Source: Deltaproteobacteria bacterium (GTDB taxonomy: Bacteria; Myxococcota_A; Polyangia; Polyangiales; JADJMO01). From it: a DNA stretch of 35,647 nt. The notes under the pieces were generated by a model that had not been told where the DNA came from, searched no databases, and worked only from the letters and a program-made list of their open reading frames with translations. Shown here in pieces: positions 16,253 to 23,749 of the stretch (position 1 is its first letter; each line of letters starts with the position of its first letter). Where the stretch lies: assembly GCA_025363655.1 (NCBI GenBank), contig JANYDK010000072.1, positions 1-35,647 of the forward strand, in the 5' to 3' direction. The position numbers were made by a program, and so were the translations under genes.

Positions 16253-17062
16253 ATGAGCACAGAAGAGATTCTCGTCGGCGCCGTCGCCTACGACGCCAAG
16301 GTGGTCCCGATCTGGGATGGCATCCGCGCGCACTTCCGCGAAGAAGGCGTGGCGATGGATTTCGCCCTCTTCAGCAACTACGAGCGCCAGGTCGACGAGC
16401 TCCTCGCCGGCCACATCGACGTCGCCTGGAACACGCCGCTCGCGCACGTGCGCGTGCAGAAGCGCACCGAAGGGCGCTCGCGCTCGCTCGGCATGCGAGA
16501 CTCCGATCGCGACTTCCACGCCAAGGTCATCGTCCGCAAGGACGCCGGCATCAGCAGCCTCGAAGGCCTCGCGGGAAAGACGCTCGCCGTCGGTAGCCGC
16601 GATTCGACCCAGGCGCGCATCCTCCCGCTGCACTTTCTCAAAGAAGCCGGCATCGACGTCACGCAGGTGAAGCAGCTCGCCTTCGACACCGACCTCGGAA
16701 AGCACGGCGACACCGGCACGAGCGAGCTCGACGTGCTGACGGCGCTGAAGGACGGCCGCGCACAGGCTGGCGTCGTCGGCGATTTGATCTGGGTGCTCGA
16801 GCAAGCCGCCGGTCGCATCGACACCTCGGTGCTCGAACCGCTGTGGACGACGCCCGGCTTCGATCACTGCATGTTCGACGCGCTTCCAACCCTCGCCGAG
16901 CCGAAGGTGCAGGCCTTCCAACGCGGCCTCTTCGCGATGAAGTGGGAGAACCCGAAGCACCGCCGCATCCTCGAGCTCGAGGGCCTGAAGGAGTGGTTGC
17001 CGGCACGCGAGGCGGGCTACGCCAGCCTGCGCGCGGCGCTCGACGCCATCGACTACTGGTGA
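16253..17062 (+). CDS. PhnD-like substrate-binding-fold protein without signal peptide
   Basis: The 269-residue product starts MSTEEILVGAVAYDAKVVPI and goes straight into a type-2 periplasmic-binding fold. Typical pieces are VDELLAGHIDVAWNTPLAHV, DAGISSLEGLAGKTLAVGSR, RILPLHFLKEAGID and ALKDGRAQAGVVGD. These match PhnD/SsuA/transferrin-family binding proteins for phosphonate, phosphite or sulfonate. There is no signal peptide or lipobox and no ABC permease or ATPase gene nearby, so it probably acts in the cytoplasm as a sensor, carrier or enzyme, not as a transporter part. It is preceded by GAGAG and overlaps the next gene by 4 nt (GTGA), which indicates translational coupling with the diiron fusion protein. 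Confidence 0.85.
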   Translation: MSTEEILVGAVAYDAKVVPIWDGIRAHFREEGVAMDFALFSNYERQVDELLAGHIDVAWNTPLAHVRVQKRTEGRSRSLGMRDSDRDFHAKVIVRKDAGISSLEGLAGKTLAVGSRDSTQARILPLHFLKEAGIDVTQVKQLAFDTDLGKHGDTGTSELDVLTALKDGRAQAGVVGDLIWVLEQAAGRIDTSVLEPLWTTPGFDHCMFDALPTLAEPKVQAFQRGLFAMKWENPKHRRILELEGLKEWLPAREAGYASLRAALDAIDYW

Positions 17063-18324
17063 CCGACACGCCGGCAGCGATTGCCGTCGACACGGGAGAT
17101 CTCCCGCTCGGCGGCGGCCTCCTGGCGATCGTCCGCCCGGCGCTCGATCGCCTCGCGCACGGCGGCGTCTTGGCGGTGCTCTCGTCCTCACGCGCGGCGA
17201 GAGACGATCTCTCGACGTGGTGTCGCATCGAACGACACGAGCATTCGTGCCTGACCGACGAGAACGGTCGCGATCGACACCTCATCACGCGCGGCGCGCT
17301 CGGCGTGCCTCGCGGGGTCCGTGAGCACGACGTCACCCTTCCGCAACGCGTCGATCCACTGACGGGCAGGCCTCGAATCACCAGCGCCGACGTGCTCGCG
17401 GCCGCTCCATTTCCTGCGCGCGCCGATCGATCGACCGGTCTCGCGCCTCGTGGTGCACGCGTCGAACCGGGCGGACCGGAATATCCCTTCGCCCTCGTCG
17501 AACGTGATCGCGTGGCTCCGCCCGAGGTCGCGCAGCTCTTCGATCAAGCGACGTCTTCGCAGTGGGACGCCTCACGTGACATCCCGTGGGGCGACGTGCG
17601 TCCGCTGCATCCGGCGCTCGAAGCCGCGATCGGGCAGGTGATGACGTTCCTCGCCGAGAACGAGCTCTCCGCGCTCTACGTCCCGTCGCGTTTCATTGCG
17701 CGCATTCATCCAGCATACGCCGAGGTGGCGATGTTCCTCGCGACGCAGATGGCCGACGAGGCGCGACACATCGACGTCTTCCTCAAACGCGCACGCGCTG
17801 CCGGCGGCGGGCTCGGCGTCTCGTCGGCGACCAGCTCACGCTCGCTCCTCTCGCTCTTCGATCCGGAAGATTTCACCGAAGCCTCGTTCCTCCTCTCGGT
17901 GCTCGGCGAAGGGACGTTCCTCGACCTGCTGCGCTACGTCGAAGAGCACGCGCCCGACGCTGCCACCGCCGAGATCGCGCGGCGAACACGCGTCGACGAG
18001 GCGAGGCACGTGCACTTCGGCGTCGCCCACGTGCGCCACGCGCTCTCGACCGACGAGGCGCTCCATCGAAGGTTGGAAGACGCCGTTCGCCGACGGGCGG
18101 CGACGTTGCACGATCTGGCCTCGGTGCCGGCGCCGATTCACGACGCGCTCACCGTGCTCGCCGCCGGCTCCGACGAGCCGCGGGCCATCGCGCGCGGACA
18201 CGAACGCTACCGCGCGCTCCTCGACGACATGCACGAAGGTCGCATCAAACGCCTGATCACAGCCGGCTTCTCGCCCGAGCAAGCCCAAGCGCTCTCCGAT
18301 CTGCACACGCCCAATTTCATGTAG
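17059..18324 (+). CDS. TusA-like / ferritin-like diiron fusion protein
   Basis: The start is the GTG at 17059, which overlaps the preceding TGA; the frame is open further upstream but only over the PhnD-like gene. Of 421 residues, the first ~80 resemble TusA sulfur carriers: an AVDTGDLP start, ALDRLAHGGVLAVLSS, then the hallmark DDLSTWCRIERHEH and a closing RHLITRG. The active CPxP cysteine is missing (LPLGGG). From about residue 180 there is a ferritin-like four-helix domain with diiron ligands: Glu200 or Glu202, Glu234 and His237 (DEARH), Glu284 (GEGTF), Glu314 and His317 (DEARH). This pattern fits diiron oxygenases or rubrerythrin relatives. It is coupled to the PhnD-like gene and is the last gene of the cluster. 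Confidence 0.83.
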   Translation: MTDTPAAIAVDTGDLPLGGGLLAIVRPALDRLAHGGVLAVLSSSRAARDDLSTWCRIERHEHSCLTDENGRDRHLITRGALGVPRGVREHDVTLPQRVDPLTGRPRITSADVLAAAPFPARADRSTGLAPRGARVEPGGPEYPFALVERDRVAPPEVAQLFDQATSSQWDASRDIPWGDVRPLHPALEAAIGQVMTFLAENELSALYVPSRFIARIHPAYAEVAMFLATQMADEARHIDVFLKRARAAGGGLGVSSATSSRSLLSLFDPEDFTEASFLLSVLGEGTFLDLLRYVEEHAPDAATAEIARRTRVDEARHVHFGVAHVRHALSTDEALHRRLEDAVRRRAATLHDLASVPAPIHDALTVLAAGSDEPRAIARGHERYRALLDDMHEGRIKRLITAGFSPEQAQALSDLHTPNFM

Positions 18325-18464
18325 CGAACGCGCACCCGCCGTTCTGTGCCCTCTCGCGTGCCGCTGTAGCGGTTGCGCGCTCGCCGAGGTCGCGCCCGTC
18401 GGCCGTTGACGCACAAAAAAGGGCCTTTCGGAACGGACATGCTAGGGTCCGTACTGCAGTGGAG

Positions 18465-19220
18465 ATGTCCAAGGGCGACCTGGTTCTGATCGAGGACGAC
18501 GAGTGGGGGGCTGCGCTCCTCGCCAAGTTCCTCCGCGACGCCGGCTATACGGTCTCCGTGGCTGGCACCGCGCGTGAGGGCTTCGAGCTCGTCTGTCGCC
18601 GCCTCCCCGACTGCGTGATCTGCGACGTCGACCTCCCCGACGTCGACGGCTTCTGGGTAGCGCGGCGCATCCGCACCGAAGCGGGCGACGTCTCGGCCAC
18701 GCCCTTCGTCTTCCTCACCGCGACGGACGAGCAAGCCGTTCGCGTGCAAGGGCTCTCGGTCGGCGCCGATGTCTACCTCACCAAACCGTATCGCCACGCC
18801 GAGTTGGTGGCGCAGGTGGCCGCCCTCATCGGCATGGCACGAAGGCTCCGCGGTCTCGATTCATACGGCCCGAAGTCGATGCCCGGCCCGCCGGCGATGC
18901 GCGGCGATTTGGCGCAGATGTCGGTCGCCTCGCTCCTGACCGTGCTCGACATGGAGCGCCGGTCGGGGCGACTCAAAGTACGTACGCGCTCCGGCGATGC
19001 AGAGACGGTCATCGCCCTCGAAATCGCCACCGGCGCCATCGTCTCGGCCACCATCGACGAAAAATCGCGCCCCGTGATCGACGCCCTGCGCGCAGTTCTC
19101 TCCTGGAAAAAAGGCCGATTCTGGTTCCGCGGCGGCGACGCACGCGACGGCGGTGACATGCCGACCATCGGCGCGCTCCTCGTCGAAGCGATGCGACTCG
19201 AAGACGAAGCGAACCGCTAG
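18465..19220 (+). CDS. Response regulator with DUF4388 (PATAN-like) output domain
   Basis: The ATG at 18465 (a GTG at 18459 is possible) opens a 251-residue protein. Residues 1-120 are a receiver domain: acidic pair in LIEDDEW, phospho-acceptor Asp54 in CDVDLPDVDG, Thr in FLTAT, and Lys in YLTKPYRHAEL. Residues ~145-250 match DUF4388 (RGDLAQMSVASLLTVLDMER, then SGRLKVRTRSG, ATGAIVSA and a KGRFWFRGG end). DUF4388 is abundant in Myxococcota and related to the PATAN domains used for protein interaction in motility and signalling. No DNA-binding domain is present. No kinase gene is adjacent, so it is an orphan regulator. The 140-nt gap upstream suggests its own promoter. Confidence 0.88.
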   Translation: MSKGDLVLIEDDEWGAALLAKFLRDAGYTVSVAGTAREGFELVCRRLPDCVICDVDLPDVDGFWVARRIRTEAGDVSATPFVFLTATDEQAVRVQGLSVGADVYLTKPYRHAELVAQVAALIGMARRLRGLDSYGPKSMPGPPAMRGDLAQMSVASLLTVLDMERRSGRLKVRTRSGDAETVIALEIATGAIVSATIDEKSRPVIDALRAVLSWKKGRFWFRGGDARDGGDMPTIGALLVEAMRLEDEANR

Positions 19221-19232
19221 GCGAACCCGAGC

Positions 19233-20108
19233 TCAACGCCTCTTCGTCAGCCAGCTCGCCAGCCCATCGGCGAAGGCGCCGGCTGCGCCAGAATCGGTGC
19301 GGAAGTAGAGCGAGGGCTCGATCGCTTCGAGCTCCATCAGCGCCAAGGTGCCGTCGTCGAGGCGGACGAGATCGACGCGTGCTTGGAAGGGAACGTCGAC
19401 GAGCGCACCGAGGACGAGGTCGGCGGCCTCACGCAAGGCGGGCTCGGGCGTGATGCTGCGGATGAGCCCGCCGTGCTCTTCCTGCACGCGAAAATCGCCT
19501 GATTTGGGCACTTTTCGGATGGCGTGGCTGTAGCGACCGTCGAAATAGAAGAGCGAGTACTCGCCCTCGTCGAGCACGCTGCGCACGAATGGTTGCGCCA
19601 TCCATGCGCGCTTCGCGAAGCGCCCGGCGACGTGCGCCACGAACGCGTCGTCGAGCGTGCCATCGAGGCGAAATGTATCTTCGGCGTTGGCGCTGACGAT
19701 GGGTTTGACGACGCCAGGAGCGAGCGCGCGCACGTCCGCGACGTCGAGTCCCTCGCCCCAAGTCGTCGGCACGATCGGAACGCCGCGGGCCTCGAGCTCG
19801 CGGAGGTACGTCTTGCGCGCGTTCCAACCGACCATCGCCGCGGTGTTGGCGAGCGGTAGGCCACGCGCCTCGATGTCGGCGAGCGCCGCGAGGAAGGCGT
19901 CGAGGTGGCGCTGATAGTCCCAGGTGGTGCGGACGACGACGACGTCCCAATCGCCCTTCGCGGCGTCGAAGCGGCGCCAAGGGATCTCCTCGACGTGCGC
20001 GCCCCGTCCGCGAAGCTCGTCGATGACGATGGCGTCGTCGATGACGTAGCCGGTGCGATCTTCCAACGTGAGAAAGCCGACCCTCCGCAAACCGGTCGAA
20101 CCGCTCAC
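19233..20108 (-). CDS. ATP-grasp domain ligase (RimK/DcsG-like)
   Basis: The GTG at 20108 overlaps the TGA of the upstream aminotransferase-like gene by 4 nt; the frame is open further but only across that gene. The 291-residue product has an N-terminal pre-ATP-grasp region (RVGFLTLEDRTGYVIDD, then VVVVRTTWDYQRHLDAFLA) and an ATP-grasp core. The core includes NARKTYLRELEARGVPIVPT, the ATP-binding strand VVKPIVSANAEDT, WMAQPFVRSVLDEGEYSLFY, and the metal-binding end ARVDLVRLDDGTLALMELEA. This is closest to glutathione synthetase/RimK relatives and the cycloserine enzyme DcsG, which join a carboxylate to an amine using ATP. Coupling to the aminotransferase homologue points to modification of a small amino compound. 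Confidence 0.85.
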   Translation of the reverse strand: MSGSTGLRRVGFLTLEDRTGYVIDDAIVIDELRGRGAHVEEIPWRRFDAAKGDWDVVVVRTTWDYQRHLDAFLAALADIEARGLPLANTAAMVGWNARKTYLRELEARGVPIVPTTWGEGLDVADVRALAPGVVKPIVSANAEDTFRLDGTLDDAFVAHVAGRFAKRAWMAQPFVRSVLDEGEYSLFYFDGRYSHAIRKVPKSGDFRVQEEHGGLIRSITPEPALREAADLVLGALVDVPFQARVDLVRLDDGTLALMELEAIEPSLYFRTDSGAAGAFADGLASWLTKRR

Positions 20109-21472
20109 GAGCCGCCTCCGAGGAGCTGCTTGCCGAAGCGCTCGCCGACGTCCTTGAGGAGGCCACCGACGTCGCGATAGCGTCCGAGCAGCTCGGCGAT
20201 GGCACTCACCACGCGATCGATTTGCGCGGCGGTGATCGTCAGCGGAGGCTGCAATTTGAGCACATCGCGCGAGAGCAGCGTCGGCTGACAGACGATGCCC
20301 TCCTCGAGCAGTCGGAGCGCAAGCCACTGTCCAAAGACCTTCTTCGAGACCGCGCCGGTGAGCGAGGAAGCGATGCGGTCGAGGAAGCCTCCGGTCACCG
20401 TGGCGCCGAGCTCGATGCCGACGAGGAGCCCGCGTCCACGCACCTCCCGCACCAGCGGATGACCATGCAGCCGATCGCGGAGGCCGGTGAGCAGTTGTTC
20501 GCCGCGCGCCGCTGCGTTCTCGGAGAGCTGCTCCTCGGTGAGCACGCGGACGCCTTCGATCGCCGCGGTGCAAGCCAAGGTGTCGCCCGCGAACGTGGAG
20601 CCGACGAGATCGCGCAGCGGCCCGCCGCGATCGAAGACCTCGCGACTGGCCATCGTCGCACCGAGCGGGAAGAGCCCACCGCCGAGCGCGCCGCCGAGGA
20701 CGAGGATGTCGGGGAGGAACCCTTCGTGCTCGAAGCCGAACGTCTTGCCGGTGCGCCCGAGCCCGGTGTGCACCTCGTCGAGCACGAGCAGCGCGCCCGA
20801 CTTGCGGCAGAGCTCTTGCGCGCGCTTCAGGTATCCCGGCGGGGCGACGCGCACGCCGCCTTCGACTTGGAGAGGCTCGACGATGAACGCCGCATATTTA
20901 CGCTCGTTCATCGCTTCTTCGAGCGCCACCAGCTCGCCGAAAGGAACCTCGTCGCAGGCGTCGAGGAGCGGCGGAAAGAGCCCTCGCTCGCGCGCGTCAC
21001 CCGCGATCGAGAGCGTACCGAGAGAGCGACCGTGATGTCCGCCCGCGCACGAGAGGAGGTGCCTTCGTCCGGTCACCGCGCGCGCGAGCTTGCTCGCACC
21101 TTCGATGGCCTCGGCGTTGCCGGTCGCGAGCATCGCCATCGAAAGCGGATGACCCGCGAGGTGTGCGAGCTGCTCGGCGAGGTGGGCGACGAACGGCGAC
21201 ACCCCTCCGAAGCCCGCCGCCGGTGCTGCATCGGCGAGCTGCGCGCGCACGCCGTCGACGATGCGCGGGTGACGATGACCGTACGAGGCGGTGCCATCGC
21301 CTGCGGAAAAATCGAGGTACTCGCGACCTTCGTGATCCCAGAGCGTGGCGCCGCGCGCGCGGACGAAGACGCGATCGTTGCCGAGCAGCGAGGCGCGCCC
21401 GGCCGACGGATCGACGTGGCGCGCATACGCATCGAGCGAGGGGTGTCGCTTGTCGGTTCGGCCGTCACTCAT
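20105..21472 (-). CDS. Class III aminotransferase homologue with the PLP lysine replaced by Gly
   Basis: The ATG at 21472 is preceded by GGTGAC. The 455-residue protein follows the acetylornithine/ornithine aminotransferase plan throughout: TLWDHEGREYLDFSAGDGT, GHRHPRIVDGVRAQL, GGHHGRSLGTLSIAGD, LLVLDEVHTGLGRTGK, GSTFAGDTLACTAA and EVRGRGLLVGIELG. Asp232, which contacts the PLP ring nitrogen, is present. Exactly 29 residues later, where ornithine aminotransferase has the Schiff-base lysine (AKALGGG), this protein has Gly261 (LGGALGGG). Codons for both glycines are GGC, so a single sequencing error does not explain it. Normal transamination is not expected; it may bind PLP-amine or act structurally. 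Its stop overlaps the ATP-grasp gene start. Confidence 0.85.
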   Translation of the reverse strand: MSDGRTDKRHPSLDAYARHVDPSAGRASLLGNDRVFVRARGATLWDHEGREYLDFSAGDGTASYGHRHPRIVDGVRAQLADAAPAAGFGGVSPFVAHLAEQLAHLAGHPLSMAMLATGNAEAIEGASKLARAVTGRRHLLSCAGGHHGRSLGTLSIAGDARERGLFPPLLDACDEVPFGELVALEEAMNERKYAAFIVEPLQVEGGVRVAPPGYLKRAQELCRKSGALLVLDEVHTGLGRTGKTFGFEHEGFLPDILVLGGALGGGLFPLGATMASREVFDRGGPLRDLVGSTFAGDTLACTAAIEGVRVLTEEQLSENAAARGEQLLTGLRDRLHGHPLVREVRGRGLLVGIELGATVTGGFLDRIASSLTGAVSKKVFGQWLALRLLEEGIVCQPTLLSRDVLKLQPPLTITAAQIDRVVSAIAELLGRYRDVGGLLKDVGERFGKQLLGGGS

Positions 21473-21486
21473 GTCACCGAGTGTAC

Positions 21487-21516
21487 TCGGTCGATCTCGG
21501 TCAGTCAGTCGACCGA
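21487..21516 (-). terminator. Inverted repeat at the end of the 21505-23172 lipoprotein gene
   Basis: TCGGTCGA (21487-21494) and TCGACCGA (21509-21516) are exact reverse complements 14 nt apart, spanning the stop codon of the lipoprotein gene. A second short hairpin, CCGAG-TGTA-CTCGG (21477-21490), lies just upstream of the aminotransferase start and partly overlaps the first. There is no U-tract. They could attenuate read-through or control translation of the downstream gene. Confidence 0.3.
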
Positions 21517-23172
21517 CAGCACCGGCGCGCCCGAGACCGCTCCGTTGAGCGTCAGCCACAGGCGCTGACCCGCGGTGTCGACGGAGGCGAAGTAATCGAC
21601 GTCGGCAACGAGCGTCTTGCCGCCGAGCACGACCCTGGTCGGCGCCGCCGTCGCAGAGAAATTGCGGAGAACGATCATCGGATCGTGGAGCGTGCCTCCA
21701 CCGGTGTCGAGCGTGAGCGTCGCCGCATTCGCCGCCGCATCGACGGTCCAGGCGGCGTAGACGGGATCGAAGCCGAGCATCGAGAACGTCGCCTTGTCGG
21801 TGCGACCGACACCCGCCAACCCGTCCTTGGCGACGGTGCCGCGGCTCGCCGAGAGCTTCACCGTCTGCACCCGCTCGAGCTCCGCGACCTGCGCCGCGAC
21901 CGCCGAAGTGGTGTGGGCACCGAGGACGACGGCCACCGTATAACTCAAATATGGATATCCGCTGAGCGTCTTGCCGAACGAGCTGTACGAGCGTTGACCG
22001 ACGGCGCCGTAGGTCGTTCCCCAGGCGACGCGATGCGAATTGGTGACGTACGGCAGCTCGTATTGATTGAGCTGGAAGGGCCAATCCCAGTCGGCGATGT
22101 CGGTCAGGAGATCTTTGCCGGTCTTGCCCCACGACGACGAGAGGAGGCCCCCGCCGTAGTCGCCGCCGAGGAGGTGCGCATCGAACGTCTCCGTCGAGAC
22201 GAGGCCCATCTCGGAGTCGGTCGAGCTCGACCACTCGAACGCGTGCGGGATGGTGTTGGCCCCCGCGTAGCTCCACGACGAGTGCGGCGTCACCGGCGCG
22301 CTGGTCGTGGCGAAGCGATATTTGTCGCCCCAACCGACGCCGTCGACGGCGCCGCCCTTGCCGTCGTCCCACGCCAAATCACCGTAAGGCGCGCGCGAGT
22401 CGGCCTTCACCTTGTCGGGGCCGGCGGGCGTCGAGTCGTAGGTGATGGCGAAGAGCGGATGCGCGCGCCCGGTCGCGAACATCCAGTGCACGGTGACGTC
22501 GACGTTGCCGCCCGGGCTCACGCGCAGCTTGAACTCGTGAATCGCGTGGTGCTTGCCTGCGAGCACGGTCTTCCACGTGCCGCCGATGTGCTGCGTCTCG
22601 GACGCGGTGCTGGCGTAGTGATTGATGATGTAGCCGAAGCCCTGCCAGCCGTTCGAGCCGGTGCCCTTGATCGCGTGGGTCTTGCCGCCAGACACGTACG
22701 AGTACGCACGCAGGTAGCCGCCATGCTCACCGAAGGCGTCGGCCTTGTCGTTGCGAAGCAGCGCGGCGGTGCGTGGCTGACAGGCGTCGTCGCTCCACGC
22801 GAACGTGTCGGCGGCGGTGCCTTCGACCGCCGTGCCCGCAGCGATCGTCAGCGCCTTGCACCCGGTCGGTCCCGTCGTGACTCCGCCATCGCCCGTCGGT
22901 GGAACGCCGGTGTCGGAAGGCGGAGGCGTGCCCGTATCGGTACCGGGAGGCACGTTGCTGTCGGGAAGCGCGCCATCGCCGCCGCCGATGTCCGACGGAG
23001 GAAGTCCGCCGTCGCCGCCAGCGTCGCCACCGGGAGCGTACGTGTCGCCTCGCGAACCGCCATCGGAATTGCCGACGTCGTCCGTGGCGCCGTCGCCGTC
23101 GCTACCGGAGCATCCGAAGTAGAACGCGAAGAGGATCAGCGACGCAGCGCGCGTTCGTCTCGAGGAGTGCAT
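21505..23172 (-). CDS. Lipoprotein of unknown function with Asp/Gly/Pro-rich linker
   Basis: The ATG at 23172 (a GTG at 23181 is also possible) opens a 555-residue protein. It has a signal peptide ending in lipobox FYFGC, then a linker of about 80 residues rich in Asp, Gly, Pro and Thr with DTGTPP-type repeats. The mature domain (from about residue 110) is rich in Trp, Tyr, His and Gly, with stretches such as GTWKTVLAGKHHAIHEFKL and VDVTVHWMFATGRAHPLFAI. It looks beta-rich. The C-terminal ~100 residues (VYAAWTVDAAANAATLTLD onwards) look like a separate beta-sandwich as found after carbohydrate-active domains. I do not recognise the family. A surface carbohydrate-related role is only a guess from composition. 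Confidence 0.75.
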   Translation of the reverse strand: MHSSRRTRAASLILFAFYFGCSGSDGDGATDDVGNSDGGSRGDTYAPGGDAGGDGGLPPSDIGGGDGALPDSNVPPGTDTGTPPPSDTGVPPTGDGGVTTGPTGCKALTIAAGTAVEGTAADTFAWSDDACQPRTAALLRNDKADAFGEHGGYLRAYSYVSGGKTHAIKGTGSNGWQGFGYIINHYASTASETQHIGGTWKTVLAGKHHAIHEFKLRVSPGGNVDVTVHWMFATGRAHPLFAITYDSTPAGPDKVKADSRAPYGDLAWDDGKGGAVDGVGWGDKYRFATTSAPVTPHSSWSYAGANTIPHAFEWSSSTDSEMGLVSTETFDAHLLGGDYGGGLLSSSWGKTGKDLLTDIADWDWPFQLNQYELPYVTNSHRVAWGTTYGAVGQRSYSSFGKTLSGYPYLSYTVAVVLGAHTTSAVAAQVAELERVQTVKLSASRGTVAKDGLAGVGRTDKATFSMLGFDPVYAAWTVDAAANAATLTLDTGGGTLHDPMIVLRNFSATAAPTRVVLGGKTLVADVDYFASVDTAGQRLWLTLNGAVSGAPVLSVD

Positions 23173-23256
23173 CCTCGACACAATCGCAAGCGATGTGCCG
23201 CGTGCTCGTGCGCGGAAAACTGCGTCGGTGTGCGCGAAGCGGCGACTGCATCCCCC

Positions 23257-23286
23257 CGTGACAGAGGGCGGGCCACCTCCGTCACG
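23257..23286 (-). terminator. Hairpin after the small Cys-rich lipoprotein gene
   Basis: CGTGAC and GTCACG flank an inner GAGG/CCTC pair (one internal mismatch, 8-nt loop). The hairpin sits about 16 nt beyond the stop of the minus-strand gene at 23302, in the 129-nt gap before the next lipoprotein gene. No T-run follows, so termination is possible but unproven. Confidence 0.35.
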
Positions 23287-23301
23287 AGAGCGCGACGAGT
23301 C

Positions 23302-23682
23302 TCAGTAGCCGCCTTCGGGACCGGCGTCGAAGTCGGGCGGTGCCGGGCAGGTGGCCGACGGCGCGACGTAGCAGACGCTCGTCGCCAGGTCGCAACAGTT
23401 GGTGTTCCCTGCAGCGACGGCCGGACAACTGCCTGCGCAGTCGAGATCGGCGGAGCACTTGTCGATACAGATCGGCGCACCGCTGTCGGTCGGCTTTGCC
23501 GTATCGGTACCCGTGCTCGTGTCGACCGGCGTCGAGCCGGTATCGGCAAGGGGATGACTGTCAGCGCCGAAGCCGCTGTCCCTGTCGTCCGTGATGTCGG
23601 GGTTGTCTGCACCCGCGCAGCCAGCTTGCGAGCCGACGACGACGAGGAGGGCGGAGATTGCGGAAAGGCTTTTCAAGTTCAC
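23302..23682 (-). CDS. Small Cys-rich lipoprotein
   Basis: The 126-residue product starts at a GTG (VNLKSLSAISALLVVVGS, lipobox SQAGC). It continues with an Asp/Thr/Ser linker (DTGSTPVDTSTGTDTAKPTD) and ends with a compact domain of about 55 residues holding eight cysteines in a CxxxCSxxxDCxxxC...NCC...C...C pattern, probably disulfide-bonded. The ending DFDAGPEGGY is common in myxobacterial short lipoproteins. No enzymatic motif is seen. A hairpin follows at 23257-23286, and the next lipoprotein gene lies in the same direction. Confidence 0.75.
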   Translation of the reverse strand: MNLKSLSAISALLVVVGSQAGCAGADNPDITDDRDSGFGADSHPLADTGSTPVDTSTGTDTAKPTDSGAPICIDKCSADLDCAGSCPAVAAGNTNCCDLATSVCYVAPSATCPAPPDFDAGPEGGY

Positions 23683-23749
23683 GGCGGTGTGAAAAGGCTA
23701 CGTCGATGTCGAGGATCGAACAACAGGGTGTCCGTTCACGACGATCTCG

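Noticed and set aside
18406-18448. TTGACG box upstream of the response regulator as a sigma-70 promoter
   Set aside because: No acceptable -10 element lies 16-18 nt downstream; TAGGGT is too far away.
17586-18464. Upstream extension of the response-regulator frame
   Set aside because: It runs over the ferritin-like gene in another frame and is Arg-rich; the receiver domain begins at 18465.
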